Of a DNA stretch of 64,000 bases, positions 59,257-64,000 are shown in pieces. The stretch spans positions 53,736,463 through 53,800,462 of the forward strand of contig NC_074711.1 of assembly GCF_947242115.1 (NCBI RefSeq), written 5' to 3'. The translations under genes were made by a program, and so were the position numbers. Every line of letters starts with the position of its first letter. The stretch's first letter is position 1. The stretch is from Biomphalaria glabrata. Lineage: Eukaryota > Mollusca > Gastropoda > Planorbidae. The notes under the pieces are model-generated. The model did not search any database. It was not told the DNA's origin and saw only the letters and a list, made by a program, of their open reading frames with translations.

Positions 59257-62200
59257 TTACTTGATTGTGATGTGCTGTGTTGATTTAAACAAAATAGAGA
59301 AAGGTTTTTCAGTGTTGGGCTCATCAAGGTGAATAAGTAGGATGTATTTGCCAGCAGCGAGCAAGTAGCGTACATCAACATCCCAGGAAATGACAAACTT
59401 GGACTGGTCTCCTTCTAAATGCCGAGGGCATTTACTGTAGTTCTCGTACAGGTATTTTGTGTCCAATGGGAGCTGATGGCCATCAATAATCTGTTGTTTT
59501 TTTTATAAATAGTGAATAACATTAGCAAATAGATGGTCTTTACTGCTAAGTAGTTGTATAACAAATTAAGTGTCATGCTATTCCAAATTTAGAAAGGCTT
59601 CTTATTCCTCCTAATTATCAGAAAATAGGTGTGTAACTAACTAGCTTTGTAATGAATTACTCTTTAAAATATCCTTAATTATAACTACACAATATTTTAA
59701 AATAAATTGTTTGTTAGAAATTACGAGGCATAGCGGCTGAGTGGTAAAGCACTTGGCTTCTGAACTAGAGGTCCTGGGTGTGATTCTTGGTGAAGACTAG
59801 GATTTTTAATTTTGGGATCTTTTTGGCGCCTCTGAGCCCACCCAGCTCTAATGGGTATATGAAAATGGTTGGGGAAAAGTAAAGGTTGTTACACTAGCCA
59901 CCCTCATTAAACATGGACCACAGAAACTGATGATCTTTATATTATCTGCCCTATAGATTGGAAGGTCTGAAAGAAGAACTTTTTTTTTACTTTTGTTAGA
60001 AATTACTTGTACAAGTTTTTTTATGGAGCTCATCTAATGTATGTTTTTTAATATTTTAAATACAATCTAAATTTAGAATTGTTACTAGCTAATTTGAAAA
60101 TGATTATGATTCAATATTAAAGTTTGCTACTTAAGCATTCATCCTTCATAGGGGTTATGATAATATACAAGGTTAATGGTGTGATGATTTCTGTTTTTCA
60201 AGAGCCAAATTTGTAATGATTTTATATTTATGATTGTGTTTCAATACATTCCCTATCTTTTCTTTATATGTATATAATGACACAAACAGAATCACTTGCT
60301 GGGGAAATATACAAAAACTAACATACACTGAAGAAACTTCTAAACTTCTTTTTTCTTTCTTTAAATAAACTTCTTCAAAACATCCATTCAATAATTCATA
60401 ATACAGTATTACTTGAAATATATTCTTACACAAACACTGAAGTAATAAATTCACATTCTAACAGCACATCTGAGCTTTTCTACCTACTTAACTAAAATTT
60501 CACTTTCACTAATAAACTTATAAACTGACATGTGACTTTTTTCCTGCTCTCTTTCTCTGATTGGTTAATTATGATTAACACTGTGACCTCTGTGACCTTG
60601 TTTTCACCTAACCCTCATTTCTAGAAAGAAGTAGAATGAGGTCACAGTATTGATTCATGACATGTGGCACTTGTTTTACTTTGTAGGTAGTCATCACACA
60701 GATTCAATAAGCTTAACTCTTTCTCTCCTAACTGACGATACCAAGGTTGATTCCACCAGAATGTGGTAAATAATTACGGAGAGAAAGAGTTAATGATATT
60801 GTTTTAGATAATATAAGAATGTTACCTTGTATAACCTCACACCAACTGGATACTGCGGCTCAACATTTTTTTGCATAATGTGTACAACCAAAGGGATATC
60901 ACTGCCTAATGTTTAGATTTTTTAAAATTAGTTAGTCTAATAAATAAAATCAGTAAATATTCTTTTTGTAAAATGGTTATTTATTGTATAGATTAAACTA
61001 TTTTTGGATGTAATTATATAGATACATATAGGTCAAATAGCCTACTATTTTTATAAGTAATACCTTTAATTTGTAAGGTAGAATAAATTAATAGGTCAAA
61101 AAAACAAAAACAACAACAAAAATAAATTTAGTAAAATCACTAAATTTAGAAAGCCTTCAGGAAAGAAGACTTAAAAGTAAAGTAGCAATTATACATAAAA
61201 CACTGAACCATAATCTTCAAATACAAAAACAAAATTTAATAAAATACTCAGAAAGACACAAAAATAAAGGCACATTCCTCATCCCATATGCTAGGACAAA
61301 TTTGTACAACTACTCCTTCTTCTTTAGTGCTATTAGAGCATGGAATGGGTTGCCTGAGTAAGCCAGGAAAACCAGTGACTTGGCAGAATTTAAGTCATTG
61401 GTTAATATGCATGACTGAATGCATGATGCATAGGACGTATCATCTTCTTTTTTGAAGTAATGTCTGTATTATATAAGATAAGATAAGAAGATGAGATGTC
61501 TTAGAAAAGCAGAAGGTAAGAGCCAATGCAGTCAAATAAGTAATGATTACAGATGAATGATCGGTGTCAAAATAGAGTAAAAAAAAAAGAAGAAAAAAAA
61601 AGGTTTGTTTTACTAGTAAGAACTGGGCAGTCCATCAGCCGGCTATGATGTGATGTGTAATCAAGTTTTCAATTACAGTGTTTAAGGAAGAACAAAAAGA
61701 GAAAAGAATGTTATTCTACAAAAAAAAAAAAAGGATTGACATCACATCTAACAACAGAATGTCTGTTACATCTTCCCATAACAGCATGCCTGTCAAACCA
61801 GTAGAAAAAATAATAAAGTAGGTGTAATAGTTATATTTTCCATTAAAAATGAATCATGACATGAAATAATTATTTCAAATAAAAAATCCAATAATATAAA
61901 ACTTGCTTAACCCTAACTTCCCATAACAACATTCCAGTCAAACCAGAAGAACAAAGTAAATAAAGTAAGTGAAATAATTATTTACTTATTAATTAAAGTT
62001 GTGACAAATTTTTAAATTTCAAATTAATAATCTACTATAATAAAATACTCTCTGACTTACCGATATCTGGTACGATGACAAGGTATTGTGGATTTGAGCT
62101 ATAGCTCTCTTGATTGGATATCTGACCACCAGCATTGACACCTTGGAAAAACTCTCCAAACAAAGTCTTTTCAAATGCTATGGCAGATTGGTAGAAATTA

Positions 62201-63930
62201 TTTGTGATTTTTTAAACATGGTTTAATCAATTAATAATAAATATTCTATTCTAGGACAACTTACTTAAAGGATACTTCTTTCCTTTAATGTCAATAGATT
62301 CTTCATTTTCGCAAGATGTCAGGTTTACATCACGAGGTATTTCCCTTTAGTTGAATATAATAAAGATATTAAATTTAAGTACCCTACTAAAGTATTTCAG
62401 CAAACAGTGTAAAAAATCATAGGAAAACTAAATATCACCAAACATATATATTAGGAATACAAATTAAGAATAAAAAAATTACTTGACACTTTCCAAAGGT
62501 CCTGGGCTGAACAGGCGCAGTAAAAATGCTTTCTCCTGTCTTTCATCAACAGTAGAAGGAATGATCAAATAGCGGCCAGGGGTCAGCCTGAATCTGAAAG
62601 AGGACTGTAATTCAGGACTGTACACATTATTTTTCTGTCCTTGGATTTCCAGAGCTATGCACCTGCCACTTTGTCGAATTTTATCTCCAAGTACCTAAGC
62701 AGCAATACACAATATTTCAATAATCATAGTTTAGAAAAGAAATGGTTGTTATAAGTTAATTTTTTTTATTTGACAAAAAATAATTTTAAAAAATATGCTT
62801 CAAGAGTTTTAGACATTATTTACATTTCAAATAATGTGAGTGAATATTCTGAAGGAACATGAGAGTCAATGACTTGACAAAAGTTAACAGACTTTGTACA
62901 GCCATGCCAATTATAGTTTTGGGACTTCTGAACTGGCTCAGTTCCAAATATGAAGGAAGAGAGCTGTACAAAGAAGTGTGTGTGTGATAAAAACTTTTGC
63001 TATCTATCAAAGCTCCCTATCAAGGGGGCTAGAGTGAGAATCTTGATTTGTGTTGTATTTGCTGAACATAGCAGCATGAAAACCTCCCAGATGCCCCCTC
63101 TCCCAACAGGTCCACAAAAGAGATCAAACCATAGGATGAAAGATACAAAAACATTTTTAATAAAAAAAAAAAAAATATCTGAGTGAGATCTCAAGAAAAC
63201 CAAAAAACAAGAAGGGATGAAAGAAATAATTAATAGGATAATTGTGATTATTAATTGCTATCTACCATTCTCTAGAAAATGTGTAATATTAATGATTATA
63301 GGCCTACATCAAGAGGTACATTGCAGTTTTAATTTTAAAGATAAAATAACAGTTTGGCAAATAAAATTTTATTTTCATGGTGAAAGGTCTGGACTAAAGG
63401 TTCCTAATTATGTTTAATTACCAAACGGATACATGGTATGACTAATTAGATGTTACAATAAAATATGCTTACCTTAAAAATATCACATCTTATTGAGACA
63501 TTATCAGTTTTTCTCTTTTTGGAGTGTTGAATCATCTGCAACACAACTGGGACTTTTCCATCTTCAAGTGCACCTACGCAAAGTGTTCATTGAAAAGTTA
63601 AAAATTAATTTAAATCTCGAATAATACATTTATGTTTGTTTTTTCACTGCTATTGTACATTTCATGAGTATCTCAGAATAGGTAAAAAGACTGCAAAACT
63701 TAAAAGTAGAAAGAAATTTTTTTTTTTTCATTTCTCACTGAAAGCAACAAAACTTTGTAAGTATTGGTATGTAATTACTATTGAAGTCATTTACTGAGAA
63801 TAATTTTTAAAAATCTAGACCAACATACCTTGAGAAGATAACACAATTGAAAATCGAGGATTTTGCAAAAGCTTATGGAATCCTGCAGCAGTATTTCGAT
63901 ACCATTCTCCATAAATGTTCAGAATGTGAT
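59257..63930 (-). CDS. Calpain-family protein, C-terminal tandem C2-like domains (partial)
   Basis: Exons on the - strand, in frame: 63930-63829, 63573-63473, 62694-62483, 62344-62265, 62177-62061, 60905-60826, 59490-59257. They give about 307 residues; the 5' exons with the cysteine-protease core lie past 64000. Module 1 begins YGEWYRNTAAGFHKLLQNPR, the G-x-W...AG...NP signature of calpain domain III, and ends FRFRLTPGRYLIIPSTVDER, AFLLRLFSPGPLESV. Module 2 begins FGEFFQGVNAGGQ, SYSSNPQYLVIV, continues VHIMQKNVEPQYPVGVRLYK and ends LLAAGKYILLIHLDEPNTEK, PFSILFKSTQHITIK. Two such modules without an EF-hand domain is the layout of CAPN10 and CAPN7; module 1 resembles CAPN10 most as I recall it, so CAPN10-like is a tentative label. 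The stop TAA overlaps a perfect donor (AA|GTAAGT) at 59262-59255, so a further 3' exon cannot be excluded. Confidence 0.82.
59725..59991 (+). mobile_element. SINE family 1, full length with 15-bp target duplication
   Basis: TTTGTTAGAAATTAC is duplicated perfectly at 59710-59724 and 59992-60006. The head GCGGCTGAGTGGTAAAGCAC…TTGGCTTCTGAAC (A box) and GGGTGTGATTC (B-box-like) are followed by the family body, GGTCTGAAAGAAGAAC and a T run. It lies in the last calpain intron, antisense to the gene. Confidence 0.9.
60713..60793. mobile_element. 81-bp TTAA-flanked MITE
   Basis: TTAACTCTTTCTCTCC and GGAGAGAAAGAGTTAA are perfect 16-base inverted repeats that include TTAA at both ends. The interior has CTGACGATACCAAGGTTGATT and AATAATTAC, shared with the longer copy at 48069-48303. 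It is piggyBac-like by target site and ends 32 bases beyond the calpain exon at 60826-60905. Confidence 0.85.
61135..61488 (+). mobile_element. LINE 3' fragment, antisense in a calpain intron
   Basis: It encodes the tail of the same RT as at 29992-31445: SLQERRLKSKVAIIYKTLNH, YSERHKNKGTFLIPYARTNL, FSAIRAWNGLPE and AEFKSLVNMHD. There is one internal stop after GLPE, then the AATGTCTGTATTATATAAGA tail and TAAGATAAGA repeats. It is much closer to the 29992 copy than the other fragments are. Confidence 0.85.
62960..63175 (+). repeat. Possible family 2 SINE remnant in a calpain intron
   Basis: CCCCCTCTCCCAACAGGTCC and then ACAAAAGAGATCAAACCATAGGATGAAAG resembles the CAACAGGTCCAGACAAGTGATA, GAGAAAGCTAAAAG body of family 2, followed by an A run. 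The head is not recognisable. Confidence 0.4.
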
Positions 63931-64000
63931 CTGAAATATTATATTTAACCTATCTGAGCAAGAATATAAAGATTGACAAATAAGAAGTTTTTATTACTTC

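Overview
The window looks like nuclear DNA of an animal, most likely a gastropod mollusc. It is very AT-rich, its genes have many small exons split by GT-AG introns, and it is packed with tRNA-derived SINEs, LINE fragments, hAT-type and other short inverted-repeat elements, and long G/C homopolymers. The mollusc call is an inference from the repeat types and protein divergence; no sequence search was run.

Three host genes can be assembled exon by exon. (1) TADA1 (SAGA subunit ADA1), + strand, ten coding exons from 14010 to 27814, 344 codons. (2) AAAS (aladin, a nuclear-pore WD-repeat protein), + strand, fifteen coding exons from 38765 to 54727, 508 codons. (3) The 3' part of a calpain-family gene with two C2-like (domain III) modules, - strand, seven exons from 63930 down to 59257. 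Its protease core lies beyond the right edge. TADA1 and AAAS run in the same direction about 11 kb apart. AAAS and the calpain gene converge. Nothing suggests the three genes share a pathway.

The rest is mostly mobile DNA. 1-14000: SINE and LINE scraps, a 24-bp minisatellite, a 1.57-kb non-autonomous element with a perfect 8-bp target duplication, and a 3.05-kb ZMYM-like hAT element containing a LINE fragment. TADA1 introns: a TA-flanked inverted-repeat element (copy A) with a second element inside it, two hAT-type MITEs, and SINE-like repeats. 28000-38700: LINE fragments on the - strand, copy B of the TA-flanked element in inverse orientation, a broken BED-type hAT transposon, and AGATCT-rich low-complexity DNA. 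AAAS intron 5 carries a complete-looking 5.85-kb I-superfamily LINE with both ORFs open, a 10-bp target duplication and two strong hairpins in its 5' leader. Other AAAS introns hold a 159-bp hairpin MITE, SINEs and LINE tails. 55000-59000 holds a TTAA-flanked MITE, a SINE and a 99-bp (TA)n tract.

I see no CRISPR array, rRNA, intact tRNA gene or gene cluster. The most novel items are the 1.23-kb TA-flanked family with dense CGGACA motifs, and the young LINE inside AAAS.
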